Shown here in pieces: positions 8,527 to 16,381 of a stretch of 64,000 bases of DNA (its first letter is position 1; each line of letters starts with the position of its first letter). The notes beneath the pieces were generated by a model, which saw nothing but the letters and a program-made list of their open reading frames with translations, made no database searches and had not been told where the DNA came from. A program made the translations under genes and the position numbers. Source of the DNA: VRUE01 sp963718775 (GTDB taxonomy: Bacteria > Actinomycetota > Thermoleophilia > Solirubrobacterales > 70-9); NCBI GenBank assembly GCA_963718775.1, contig OY970377.1, positions 1,860,001 through 1,924,000 of the forward strand, in the 5' to 3' direction.

Positions 8527-9009
8527 ATGGAGCAGGCGACCGCAGACAGAGCAAGGGGGGGAGGCGCCAAGCAGAATCCGCATGGCGAGGCCTGGGGAGC
8601 GCTAACCCGCACCCACGCCGCGATCGTCCAGCGCCTACAGGAAATGCTCGCCGCCGCCGACTTCCCGCCGCTGCCCTGGTACGAGGTGCTCGCCGCCGTC
8701 GCCGAGGCGCCCGACGAGCGGATGAAGATGGGGGACCTCGCCGAGGCCCTCGTGATCACCCGCGGCGGCCTCACCAAGCTGGTCGACCGCCTCGTCAAGG
8801 CAGGCCTGCTCGAGCGGACCTTCTGCGAGACCGATCGCCGGGTCAGCTACGCGACGCTGACGCCCGCCGGTCGCGATCTGCTCGCCGAGATGCGCCCGGC
8901 CGTGATCGCCGAGCTCGAACTCGCCTTCTCGGCCAACCTCAGCGTCGCCCAGGCCAAGGAGCTGCGCGTCACCCTCGACAGCGTGCGCAGCTCCGCCTGC
9001 GGCACCTGA
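8527..9009 (+). CDS. MarR-family transcriptional regulator
   Basis: A 160-residue winged-helix regulator. The recognition region is MGDLAEALVITRGGLTKLVD followed by the wing RTFCETDRRVSYATLTPAGR, the family hallmark. It is divergent from the yceI/FMN reductase operon across about 120 bases holding paired TTGT-N4-ACAA repeats, so autoregulation and control of that operon are likely. No ribosome binding site precedes the ATG; the message may be leaderless. A cysteine in the wing (FCETDRR) could be redox-sensing, but that is speculative. Confidence 0.92.
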   Translation: MEQATADRARGGGAKQNPHGEAWGALTRTHAAIVQRLQEMLAAADFPPLPWYEVLAAVAEAPDERMKMGDLAEALVITRGGLTKLVDRLVKAGLLERTFCETDRRVSYATLTPAGRDLLAEMRPAVIAELELAFSANLSVAQAKELRVTLDSVRSSACGT

Positions 9010-9017
9010 ACCAGAAG

Positions 9018-9066
9018 CTTCCGGTGCGCCTTTTGCTCTCTACGGGTGCATAAAGCGCACCGGAAG
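9018..9066. repeat. hairpin element, copy 1 of a dispersed palindromic repeat
   Basis: CTTCCGGTGCGC (9018-9029) pairs perfectly with GCGCACCGGAAG (9055-9066) across a 25-base loop. The right half, GGGTGCATAAAGCG with CACCGGAAG (9044-9066), recurs exactly in inverted orientation at 13,299-13,321. It lies between the convergent MarR and precorrin-2 dehydrogenase genes and could terminate both. Confidence 0.6.
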
Positions 9067-9069
9067 GGC

Positions 9070-9816
9070 TCAGGCGAGCGAGGCGGCGGCGCGCTCTTTG
9101 GCCGCTTCGATCAGGGTCAGCAGCTCGGGCTCGAGGCCGTCGCGGATCAGCTCGACCGGATCGGGGTCGCCGTTGACGATGCCCTCGAAGAACTCCTTGC
9201 GGTCCTGGTAGGTCGGCAGCGTCCCCTTGGCCCAGCCGCGGGCGTCGTTGAGGATCACCGCGAGGCGGGCGTACTCCTCGCCGAAGAGCTCGGCGATCTC
9301 CCGCTTCATCCGCTTTGCCAGCGCCGGCGAGGCGCCGGCGGTGGAGATCGCGATCGCCAGCGGGCCGGTACGCACGATCGCCGGCAGGATGAAGTTGCAC
9401 AGCGGCGGCACGTCGACGATGTTGACCAGCATCGCCCGCTTCTCAGCGTCGTCGTAGACCTTGATGTTGACCTCGGTGTCGTCGGTGGAGGCGATCGCCA
9501 TGAAGACGCCTTCGAGGTCGGCGGCGCCCGCGTAGGCCCGCTTCTCCCACTCGATCGATCCCTCGGCGGCGAGGCTCTCCAGCTCCGGGTGGGCCACCGG
9601 CGCGATCAGGGCCACGTCGGCGTCGCAGGCGAGCAGCCCCTCGACCTTCTCGAGGCCGATGTCGCCGCCGCCGATCACCAGGCAGCGCCGCCCCTTCAGC
9701 TTCAGGCAGGCGATGTAGAACGGCGTCTCCAGCATGTCGCGCACGCAGGACTGGTCGCAGATCCCCTTGCGCAGCTGGCAGACGCACTCCTTGCCGGCAT
9801 ATGCCTGTGCGGGCAT
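9070..9816 (-). CDS. precorrin-2 dehydrogenase / sirohydrochlorin ferrochelatase-like protein
   Basis: A 248-residue protein with the NAD-binding loop VIGGGDIGLEKVEGLL, the STDDTEVN segment, the VNIVDVPPLCNFILPAIV strand, and ISTAGASPALAKRMK, all typical of the CysG N-terminal/Met8p/SirC domain. It oxidises precorrin-2 to sirohydrochlorin for siroheme or cobalamin. An extra 30-residue N-terminus holds four cysteines (CVCQLRKGICDQSC), not a usual part of this family. No uroporphyrinogen methyltransferase domain is fused. The start ATG at 9816 keeps the Cys cluster; a later start at the MLETPFYIACLKL methionine would remove it. Confidence 0.88.
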   Translation of the reverse strand: MPAQAYAGKECVCQLRKGICDQSCVRDMLETPFYIACLKLKGRRCLVIGGGDIGLEKVEGLLACDADVALIAPVAHPELESLAAEGSIEWEKRAYAGAADLEGVFMAIASTDDTEVNIKVYDDAEKRAMLVNIVDVPPLCNFILPAIVRTGPLAIAISTAGASPALAKRMKREIAELFGEEYARLAVILNDARGWAKGTLPTYQDRKEFFEGIVNGDPDPVELIRDGLEPELLTLIEAAKERAAASLA

Positions 9817-9841
9817 GTGATGGAGGTTAGTGGTCTCGCTC

Positions 9842-9959
9842 GATCGCTATCCCGGTAGGGGTGGAACGTCTTGTGCTTTTTCTCGGCCGCTCGCCCGCCG
9901 CGCCAGCAGTCCAGCGATCCTCGAAAAAGTTAAGTGGAACCCCTACCGGGATAGCGATC
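9842..9959. terminator. 21-bp-arm inverted repeat after the epimerase gene
   Basis: GATCGCTATCCCGGTAGGGGT (9842-9862, written here as one arm of 21 minus its last base: GATCGCTATCCCGGTAGGGG) pairs perfectly with 9939-9959. The loop is 76 bases. The right arm overlaps the epimerase stop codon, so the structure forms at the end of that message and probably marks its 3' end before the next gene on the same strand. Confidence 0.55.
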
Positions 9960-10890
9960 AGATCGAGTTCAGGGTGACGCGCAGGCCCTCTTTGAGGCCC
10001 ATCTGCGGCTTCCAGCCCAGCTCGCGCTCGGCGCGGCCTGGGTCGATCGAGATCCGCTGCACCTCGCCGGTGCGAGCGGGGGCCAGCTCGGGCTCGAAGC
10101 TCTCGACGCCGCCCAGCTCGCCGAGCAGGCGGGCCAGCTCGAGGACGTCGGTCTCGATCCCGGTGCCGACGTTGACCGGGCCGGTCGCCTCGGACTCGGC
10201 CGCCGCCAGCGCCGCCGACACGACGTCGCCCACATATATGTAGTCGCGGGTCTGGGTGCCGTCGCCGAAGATGGTCGGCCGCTCGTCGGCCCGCAGGCGC
10301 CCGCAGAAGATCGCGATCACGCCGGCCTCGCCGAGCGGGTCCTGGCGCGGGCCGTAGACGTTGCCCAGTCGCAGGGCGACGCTTGAAAGTCCGTAGAGCC
10401 GCTCGTACAGGGCCAGGTAGCCCTCGCCGGCGAACTTACTCTGGCCGTATGCGGAGAGCGGTTCGACCGCTGAGTCCTCGCCCAGCGGCAGGGTCTTGCC
10501 CTCGCCCTCGCCGTAGATCGCGCCGCCGGTGGAGACGAAGACGACGCGTCGTGTGCCGGCGCCGCGGGCCGCCTCGAGCACGTTGGCGGTGCCGCCGACG
10601 TTGATCGAGGCGTCGAAGGCGGGGTCGGCGATCGACTTGCGCACGTCGATCTGCGCGGCCAGGTGGAAAACGACCTCGGGACGCTCGCGGCCGGCCAGCT
10701 CTTCGATCGCGCCGCGGTCGCGGATGTCGGCCTCGACCAGCGTCGCGCCGGCGGCCAGGGCCCCGTCGAGGTTCTCGCGCCGGCCGGTCGAGAGGTCGTC
10801 GACGACGGTCACCTCGTCGCCACGCGCGAGCAGCGCGTCGACCAGGTTCGAGCCGATGAAGCCCGCGCCGCCTGTCACCAGAGCCTTCAT
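9958..10890 (-). CDS. NAD-dependent epimerase/dehydratase (UDP-glucose 4-epimerase-like)
   Basis: A 310-residue extended SDR. It has the Rossmann start GGAGFIGSNLVDALLARGDEV, the acidic NAD-ribose site VVDDLSTGRRENL, the VFHLAAQIDVRKS strand, and the catalytic YGQSKFAGE (YxxxK), with Ser supplied by VSTGG. It probably interconverts nucleotide sugars for cell-envelope polysaccharide. The substrate cannot be fixed; GalE-like enzymes with this profile often act on UDP-glucose or UDP-GlcNAc. It runs divergently from topA across about 120 bases in which I see no clear promoter. Confidence 0.9.
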   Translation of the reverse strand: MKALVTGGAGFIGSNLVDALLARGDEVTVVDDLSTGRRENLDGALAAGATLVEADIRDRGAIEELAGRERPEVVFHLAAQIDVRKSIADPAFDASINVGGTANVLEAARGAGTRRVVFVSTGGAIYGEGEGKTLPLGEDSAVEPLSAYGQSKFAGEGYLALYERLYGLSSVALRLGNVYGPRQDPLGEAGVIAIFCGRLRADERPTIFGDGTQTRDYIYVGDVVSAALAAAESEATGPVNVGTGIETDVLELARLLGELGGVESFEPELAPARTGEVQRISIDPGRAERELGWKPQMGLKEGLRVTLNSI

Positions 10891-11013
10891 TGAGGTCGCG
10901 ATCCTATGGACATTGCACCCCTGATCGGCAGCCGGCGGGCATATATGTAGAGGCGCATCTGACTTTTCGGCCGGGGAGGGGTCGCCGAGCGCCCCTGCTA
11001 CCCTCGCCGCCCC

Positions 11014-13296
11014 ATGCGGCTAATCGTCACCGAGAAGAACAACAGCGCCGAGAAGATCGCGACCTTCCTCAGCAAGGGCAGCGCGACCAGCGACAAAACC
11101 TTCAAAGTCCCGTTCTACACCTGGACTGACGAGAACGGCGACGACCACCGCACGATCGGCCTCAAGGGCCACGTGCTCGGCCCGGCCTTCCCCGAGGGCT
11201 ACTCGAACTGGCAGAAGACCGACCTGCACGACCTGATCGACGCCGAGCTGATCAAGGAGCCGACCGACAAAAACGTCGTCAAGGCGATCCGCAAAGTCGC
11301 CAAAGAGGCCGACGAGCTGGTCATCGCCACCGACTTCGACCGCGAGGGCGAGCTGATCGGCCTCGAGGCGCTCGAGGAGATGCTCGACTCCAACCCCGAG
11401 CTCGGCAACCGCGAGGAAACCCGCGCCGGCACTCTGCGGGTCCTGCGCGCTCGCTACTCAGCCCTGACCAAAGAAGAGATCGAGCGCGCCTTCGGGGAGC
11501 TCGACGAGCTCTCCTACCCGCTCGCCAACGCCGGCGCCGCCCGCCAGGACATCGACCTGCTCTGGGGCGCGACGCTGACCCGCGCGGTCTCGCTCAGCAC
11601 CCGTCGCTTCGGCTCCAACTTCCTCTCGGTCGGCCGCGTGCAGAGCCCGACCCTGGGCCTGATCGTCGAGCGCGAGCTGGAGCGCCGCGCCCACGTCGCC
11701 AAGCCCTTCTGGGAACTCTTCGCCAAGTTCGACCATCCCGACGGCAGCTTCGAGACCCACCACGAGACCGACAAGTTCTGGGAGAAGGCCGAGGCCGACG
11801 CGGCGCTCGCCGGCACCACCGGCCCCGGCACGGTCAAGTCGGTGACGGCGCGCAAAAACACCCGCAAGCCGCCAACGCCCTACAACACGACCGCCTTCAC
11901 GACCGACGCCTCCAGCCGCCTCGGCATCACCCCATCCAGCGCGATGCGGCTCGCCGAGGACCTCTACATGGACGGCTTCATCTCCTACCCGCGTACGGAC
12001 AACACGGTCTACCCGGTCTCACTGCCGCTGCGCGAGCTGGTCACTTCGCTGGTCAAGGTCAAGGAGTTCTCCGCCGCCGCCGGCCTGCTCGACGGCGAGC
12101 TGAAGCCGACCCGCGGCAAAAAAGAGACGACAGACCACCCGCCGATCTACCCGACCCAGGCGATCCAGCCGGGCGCCCTCGGCGACGGCCCCAAGCGGCG
12201 CGTCTACGAACTCGTCGTGCGGCGCTTCCTCGCCACCTTCAGCCCGCCGATGATCACCGAGTCGACCCGCGCCGACATCGAGGCTGGCTCGCAGAGCTAC
12301 TTCGTGCGCGGCTCGGTCGTCGTCGACCCCGGCTTCGCCGGCATCTACACCTACGCTCGCTCCTCCGACGAGGAGATCCCGGCGCTGCAGGAGGGCCAGA
12401 CGCTGCAGCTCGACGGCGATCCCTGGATCGTCGACAAGGAGACCCAGCCGCCCAGCCGCATCTCGCAGGCGAAGCTGGTCGAGATGATGGAGGAGCGCGG
12501 CCTCGGCACCAAGGCGACCCGCGCCGACATCATCAAGAAGCTCTTCGACCGCGGCTACGTCTACGGCAATCCGCCGATCCCTTCGGAGACCGGCATCGCG
12601 ATGTATGCGGCCTTCAAAAAGTTCGTGCCGCGGATGGCGACGCCGGAGATGACCGCTCAGCTGGAGGGGGAGATGGATCAGATCGCCGCCGGCGAGATGA
12701 CCAAGGACGGCGTCGTCGGCGACAGCCGGGCCCTGCTCCACAACACCTGGACCGAAATCGACGGCAACCGCGAGGACCTCGCCAAAGTCGTCTGGAAAGG
12801 GATGGATGAAGACCGCATCCTCGGCCCCTGCAAGGTCTGCGAGGAAGCCGGCCGCAAGAAGGAGGACGGCTCACCCCACATGCTGCGGGTCATCCGGGCG
12901 AAAAAATCGGGCAAGCGCTTCGTCGGCTGCAGCGGCTGGACGCTCGACGATCCCGAGTCCTGCGACCAGACATTCCCGCTGCCCCAGCGCGGCGACGTCT
13001 TCAAACTCGAAGAACGCTGCTCGGTCTGCGGTCAGACGCCGCGTCTGAAAGTGCAGCCCTTCCGCGGCCGTCCTTGGAACCTCTGCCTCAACGACGACTG
13101 CGAGTCGATGCAGGAGATGAAGAAACGCCGCGCCGAGCGCGAAGCGGCCAAAGCGGCCAAAGAAGCGATGGCGAAGAAGCCGCTGCCCGAGGGCGACGAG
13201 GACAAGGCGCCGGCGAAAAAGACAAAGACGAAAGTCGCGAGCAAAGCCGACACCGCCACCCGCGGGCGCAAACGCGCCAAGGCCGCGGCCAAATAA
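11014..13296 (+). CDS. topA: type IA DNA topoisomerase I, archaeal-like
   Basis: A 760-residue enzyme relaxing negative supercoils through a 5'-phosphotyrosine link. The N-terminal Toprim domain begins LIVTEKNNSAEKIA and has DFDREGELIG (metal site). The catalytic tyrosine is Y325 in FISYPRTDN. Two C-terminal zinc-finger-like segments follow (CKVCEEAG...GCSGW...SC, and CSVCGQTPRLKV...LCLNDDC), then a roughly 50-residue Lys/Ala-rich tail. The VTEKNN start and the GLKGHVLGPAFP region resemble archaeal TopA rather than the bacterial VESPAKAKTI form. The basic tail resembles actinobacterial TopA tails that aid processivity. Confidence 0.93.
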   Translation: MRLIVTEKNNSAEKIATFLSKGSATSDKTFKVPFYTWTDENGDDHRTIGLKGHVLGPAFPEGYSNWQKTDLHDLIDAELIKEPTDKNVVKAIRKVAKEADELVIATDFDREGELIGLEALEEMLDSNPELGNREETRAGTLRVLRARYSALTKEEIERAFGELDELSYPLANAGAARQDIDLLWGATLTRAVSLSTRRFGSNFLSVGRVQSPTLGLIVERELERRAHVAKPFWELFAKFDHPDGSFETHHETDKFWEKAEADAALAGTTGPGTVKSVTARKNTRKPPTPYNTTAFTTDASSRLGITPSSAMRLAEDLYMDGFISYPRTDNTVYPVSLPLRELVTSLVKVKEFSAAAGLLDGELKPTRGKKETTDHPPIYPTQAIQPGALGDGPKRRVYELVVRRFLATFSPPMITESTRADIEAGSQSYFVRGSVVVDPGFAGIYTYARSSDEEIPALQEGQTLQLDGDPWIVDKETQPPSRISQAKLVEMMEERGLGTKATRADIIKKLFDRGYVYGNPPIPSETGIAMYAAFKKFVPRMATPEMTAQLEGEMDQIAAGEMTKDGVVGDSRALLHNTWTEIDGNREDLAKVVWKGMDEDRILGPCKVCEEAGRKKEDGSPHMLRVIRAKKSGKRFVGCSGWTLDDPESCDQTFPLPQRGDVFKLEERCSVCGQTPRLKVQPFRGRPWNLCLNDDCESMQEMKKRRAEREAAKAAKEAMAKKPLPEGDEDKAPAKKTKTKVASKADTATRGRKRAKAAAK

Positions 13297-13298
13297 CG

Positions 13299-13347
13299 CT
13301 TCCGGTGCGCTTTATGCACCCACACGGTGCAATAGGACCACCGGAAG
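13299..13347. repeat. hairpin element, copy 2 of a dispersed palindromic repeat
   Basis: CTTCCGGTGCGC then TTTATGCACCC (13,299-13,321) is the exact reverse complement of 9044-9066. CTTCCGGTG at its left pairs with CACCGGAAG (13,339-13,347), and an inner GCACC/GGTGC pair forms a second stem. It begins two bases after the topA stop and ends just before tmk. Confidence 0.6.
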
Positions 13348-13356
13348 GGAGCTGAC

Positions 13357-13950
13357 GTGTTCATTTCTCTCGAGGGCATCGACGGCTCCGGCAAGAGCAC
13401 GCAGGTGAGGCTGCTTGCCGAGGCGCTCGGGCCGGAGACGCTGCTGATCCGTGAGCCGGGGGGGACGGACGCCGCGGAGCGGATCCGCGAGCTGCTCGCC
13501 GACCCCTCGGTCGAGCTCGATCCTTTCGCCGAGCTGCTGCTCTTCTCGGCCGCGCGAGCCGATCTCGTCAGCCGGGTGATCCGGCCGGCGCTGGAGGCCG
13601 GCCGGGACGTAGTCGCCGATCGCTTCGCCGATTCCAGCGTCGCCTACCAGGGGGGAGCGCGCGAACTCGGCACCAGCCACGTCCTCTCGCTGACCGACAC
13701 GGTGATCGACGGCCTCTGGCCTGACCTGACCGTTCTGCTGCGCGTCGATCCCGAGGTCGGCCTCGGCCGCGCCGACGGCGAGGACCGCATCGAGTCCGAG
13801 GGCCTCGAGCTGCAGCGCGCCGTCGCCGAGGCCTACGAGGAGATCGCCCAAATCGCCTCCGACCGAGTCGTCGTAGTCGAGGCCGAAGGCAGCGTCGAGG
13901 AAGTCCACGCCCAAGTAATGGCCGCCGTCCGGAGCGCCCAAATGGGCTGA
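13357..13950 (+). CDS. tmk: thymidylate kinase
   Basis: A 197-residue dTMP kinase that makes dTDP for DNA synthesis. It has the P-loop EGIDGSGKSTQ (residues 5-15), the REPGGTDAAERIR substrate loop and the DRFADSSVAYQG motif of the family. The lid has few arginines compared with E. coli, as in the type I variants. The start follows GAAGGGAG at a proper spacing and no alternative is needed. It is followed by a strong hairpin and then holB, the common tmk-holB arrangement. Confidence 0.96.
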   Translation: MFISLEGIDGSGKSTQVRLLAEALGPETLLIREPGGTDAAERIRELLADPSVELDPFAELLLFSAARADLVSRVIRPALEAGRDVVADRFADSSVAYQGGARELGTSHVLSLTDTVIDGLWPDLTVLLRVDPEVGLGRADGEDRIESEGLELQRAVAEAYEEIAQIASDRVVVVEAEGSVEEVHAQVMAAVRSAQMG

Positions 13951-13951
13951 C

Positions 13952-13988
13952 TTCCCGTTTATTCGCGCTATGCGCGAATAAACGGGAA
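13952..13988. terminator. 17-bp perfect hairpin between tmk and holB
   Basis: TTCCCGTTTATTCGCGC (13,952-13,968) and its exact complement (13,972-13,988) are separated by only TAT. It starts one base after the tmk stop and ends six bases before the holB ATG, hiding the holB ribosome-binding region. It could terminate tmk transcripts or attenuate holB translation. No T-run follows. Confidence 0.65.
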
Positions 13989-13994
13989 CTCACC

Positions 13995-15149
13995 ATGATG
14001 AGAGAGGCGTTGGAGACAAGCACCGAGCATCAGGCGCGGGCGCGGGTGGCGCTTACGGCGGCGCTGGCCTCGGGGCCGTCGCACGCTTATCTCTTTCGTG
14101 GGCCGCGCGGGGCGGGCAAGAGCGCGGTCGCGCGTGCCTTTGCGGCCGAGATCCTCGCCGCGGACTCGGCCGATCCGGACGACGCGCGCCGTCGCGCTCT
14201 GATCGAGCCCTCGCCGCACCCGGACCTGGTCTGGCTGGCGCCGCGCGGCGCCCAGCACATGGTCGAGGAGGTCCGTGAGCGGGTCATCCGCGGCGCCTCC
14301 TACCGCCCCTTCGAGAGCGAGAAGCGCGTCTTTGTCATCGAGGCCGCCGAGGCGATGCGCGACGAGAGCCAGAACGCGCTGCTGAAGACGCTCGAGGAGC
14401 CGCCCCATTTCGTCCACCTGATCCTGCTCACCTCCGAACCGGCCCTGCTACTGGAGACCATTTCTTCGCGCTGCCAGCCGGTTGACTTCGCTCCACTCCC
14501 AGCGGAGGCTGTCGAAGCGCAGCTTGGCGACGGTTCTCCCGATGAGCTGGCCACAGCCGCCCGTCTCTCAGCTGGCGATCTAGCCCGCGCCCGTTTCCTC
14601 CTTTCGGATTCCGGCAAAACCCTTCGCGCCTCGGCGCTTGAACTGGGAAGGGCGGTCGGGCCCGACTCGTCGGACACTCAGCGCGCAAGCGCGTCCGACG
14701 AGTCGGGCCCGACCGCCCACACCGCAGCAGACTCACCTTGGCGGCAGCTGCTTGGATCAGCTGAATCAGTAGGCGAAGAAGTCGAAGCGAGCACCCGTGA
14801 GCTCCTCGAGGAGGAGGCCGAAGCGGGAGTCAAGCGGAGCGCAAAGGACATCACGGACGAAGCGAAACGAGCCGGAAGACGTCGTCGTACGGAGGTGCTC
14901 GATCTGGGGCTCGAGCTTGTCGGTAGCTGGTACCGGGATCTGGCGGCCGTAGCTTGTGCCGCCGAGGATGTCGTCTTCAACCGAGATCAACTCGAAAAGC
15001 TGCGCGCTCAGGCGGCAACTACCGACCCCAATCGTCCTCGCCAAGCAGTCGAGCTGATCGAGGACACGCGCCGCCGCCTCGACCTCAACGTCTCCGAGGA
15101 GCTAGCTCTCGAGGCGCTCTCTTTCCGCCTCGCTGCCGTTTTCGCCTGA
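13995..15149 (+). CDS. holB: DNA polymerase III delta' subunit
   Basis: A 384-residue clamp-loader AAA+ subunit. The Walker A-like loop is FRGPRGAGKSAVARAFA (residues 28-44), and the SRC-box region follows as AEAMRDESQNALLKTLEEPP and TISSRCQPVDF. There is no zinc-binding Cys cluster, as expected for some delta' forms. It loads the beta clamp with gamma/tau and delta. A 26-bp-arm palindrome (14,650-14,718) sits in frame inside the coding region and encodes a Ser/Asp-rich linker before the C-terminal collar domain. The 3' end overlaps the convergent DUF2304 gene by 48 bases. Confidence 0.92.
   Translation: MMREALETSTEHQARARVALTAALASGPSHAYLFRGPRGAGKSAVARAFAAEILAADSADPDDARRRALIEPSPHPDLVWLAPRGAQHMVEEVRERVIRGASYRPFESEKRVFVIEAAEAMRDESQNALLKTLEEPPHFVHLILLTSEPALLLETISSRCQPVDFAPLPAEAVEAQLGDGSPDELATAARLSAGDLARARFLLSDSGKTLRASALELGRAVGPDSSDTQRASASDESGPTAHTAADSPWRQLLGSAESVGEEVEASTRELLEEEAEAGVKRSAKDITDEAKRAGRRRRTEVLDLGLELVGSWYRDLAAVACAAEDVVFNRDQLEKLRAQAATTDPNRPRQAVELIEDTRRRLDLNVSEELALEALSFRLAAVFA
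14650..14718. repeat. 26-bp-arm inverted repeat inside holB
   Basis: The left arm 14,650-14,675 begins GGGCGGTCGGGCCCGACTCG and the right arm 14,693-14,718 is its exact reverse complement. The 17-base loop contains a further GCGC/GCGC stem. The element is translated in frame as GPDSSD...SDESGP. It has the form of the intergenic hairpins elsewhere in the window but lies in a gene. Confidence 0.85.
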
Positions 15150-15533
15150 GCGGGCCTGCTCGCGGGCCTTCTCCAGCGCCCGCTCCTGGGCGAGGCGGGT
15201 GATCTGGGCGGCCTGGCGGGACATGATCACGCTGAAGTTGAGCGCCAGGCCGAGCAGCAGCAGCAGAACGATCGAGAAGAGGGCGACGTTGGTGTCGCGC
15301 ACGCCCATCGCGTCGGCGACCAGCTCGAGCAGCCCGGGGAAGGCGGCGCCGATCAGCATCCCCAGGCCGGCGACGAACCAGACGACGCTGTAGCGCTCCT
15401 GCAGGCGGTCGCGGCGGATCAGGTCGAGGATCAGCACCATGAAGGCGATCGCCAGGACTGCGGCGATGATCCGGGTCTGCGAGGTGAGGTGGACCTTGGG
15501 GCTCTGCGCGGCCAGCAGCGTCAGGGCGCTCAT
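15102..15533 (-). CDS. DUF2304 family membrane protein
   Basis: A 143-residue protein with three hydrophobic helices (around RIIAAVLAIAFMVLILDLI, YSVVWFVAGLGMLIGAAFP and VALFSIVLLLLLGLALNFSV), then a charged, probably coiled C-terminal tail ending GSEAERERLES. DUF2304 proteins are usually encoded beside polyprenol-linked family 2 glycosyltransferases, as here, and may be accessory flippase or anchoring subunits. It overlaps the glycosyltransferase start by 4 bases (translational coupling), and its tail overlaps holB on the other strand. Confidence 0.85.
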   Translation of the reverse strand: MSALTLLAAQSPKVHLTSQTRIIAAVLAIAFMVLILDLIRRDRLQERYSVVWFVAGLGMLIGAAFPGLLELVADAMGVRDTNVALFSIVLLLLLGLALNFSVIMSRQAAQITRLAQERALEKAREQARSGENGSEAERERLES

Positions 15534-16255
15534 CGCTCCGCCTCGACCCGTCGCGGCCGGAACTGGCCGACCATCAGCACGATCAGCCCCTTGAAGATGA
15601 AGAAGGCCGAGCGCACCGGGGTCAGGAACGAGGTCCCGCCGGCCCGCTCCAGCATCCGCACCGGCACCTCCTCGACCCGCAGGCCCTCGCGCACGGCCAG
15701 CTGCAGCGACTCGATCTCGGCGAAGTCGGGCGAGTAGCGCTCGCTGAATAGGGCCATCACGCGCCGGTTCGCCGCCCGCATGCCGCTGGTCGTGTCGGTG
15801 AAGCGCTGCCGCGTCGCCAGGGTGAGGAAGAAGCGGAAGACGCCGGTGCCGATCCGCCGCGAGAGCGTCGGCTTGTAGTCGTCGCTCTCGACCGGGCCCG
15901 GATCGCGGTAGCGCGAGCCGATCACCAGGTCCGCACGGTCCTCATAGACCTCCTTCAGCAGGCGCGCTACCTCGGCGGGCGGGTGCTGACCGTCGGCGTC
16001 GAGGTGGGCGCAGAAGTCATAGCCCTCGCGCAGGGCGTGCAGATAGCCGGTCTGCAGGGCGGCGCCGAGCCCCTGATTGAAGGGCAGCGAGGCGACCAGG
16101 GCGCCAGCCTCGCGCGCCTGCGCAGCGGTCGCGTCGGTCGAGCCGTCGTCGATTACGAGCAGGTCGGCCTCGGGCAGGGACTCGCGCACTCCCGCGATCA
16201 CAGCGGGCAGCGAACCCTCCTCGTTCCAGGCCGGAATGAAGACGAGCGTCCTCAT
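15530..16255 (-). CDS. family 2 glycosyltransferase (dolichol-phosphate-mannose-synthase-like)
   Basis: A 241-residue GT-A transferase. It has the nucleotide-binding start FIPAWNEEGSLPAVI, the VIDDGSTDATA motif, the metal-binding DADGQHPP, and the acceptor-side RAANRRVMALF region. It has no clear C-terminal transmembrane pair, unlike GtrB. With the coupled DUF2304 protein downstream it probably transfers a sugar from a nucleotide donor to a polyprenyl phosphate at the inner face of the membrane. The start ATG at 16255 begins directly at the fold. Confidence 0.92.
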   Translation of the reverse strand: MRTLVFIPAWNEEGSLPAVIAGVRESLPEADLLVIDDGSTDATAAQAREAGALVASLPFNQGLGAALQTGYLHALREGYDFCAHLDADGQHPPAEVARLLKEVYEDRADLVIGSRYRDPGPVESDDYKPTLSRRIGTGVFRFFLTLATRQRFTDTTSGMRAANRRVMALFSERYSPDFAEIESLQLAVREGLRVEEVPVRMLERAGGTSFLTPVRSAFFIFKGLIVLMVGQFRPRRVEAER

Positions 16256-16295
16256 AAGCCGATTCTGTCAGGCAAGGCGGTCCCGCCCGCGCCAG

Positions 16296-16349
16296 GGGGC
16301 GTGTCTGAGCTAACCCACGATATTTAGTGGCTTAAGTCAGACACGCCCC
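16296..16349. repeat. inverted repeat in a divergent intergenic region
   Basis: GGGGCGTGTCTGA (16,296-16,308) pairs perfectly with 16,337-16,349. Inner CCAC/GTGG and TAA/TTA segments extend the stem with bulges. It lies between two divergent genes (glycosyltransferase and histidine kinase), where a terminator is not expected, so a regulatory or mobile-repeat origin is as likely. Confidence 0.5.
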
Positions 16350-16381
16350 TGTCGGAGAGAGCTTTGTGTTAGTAACTGCTC

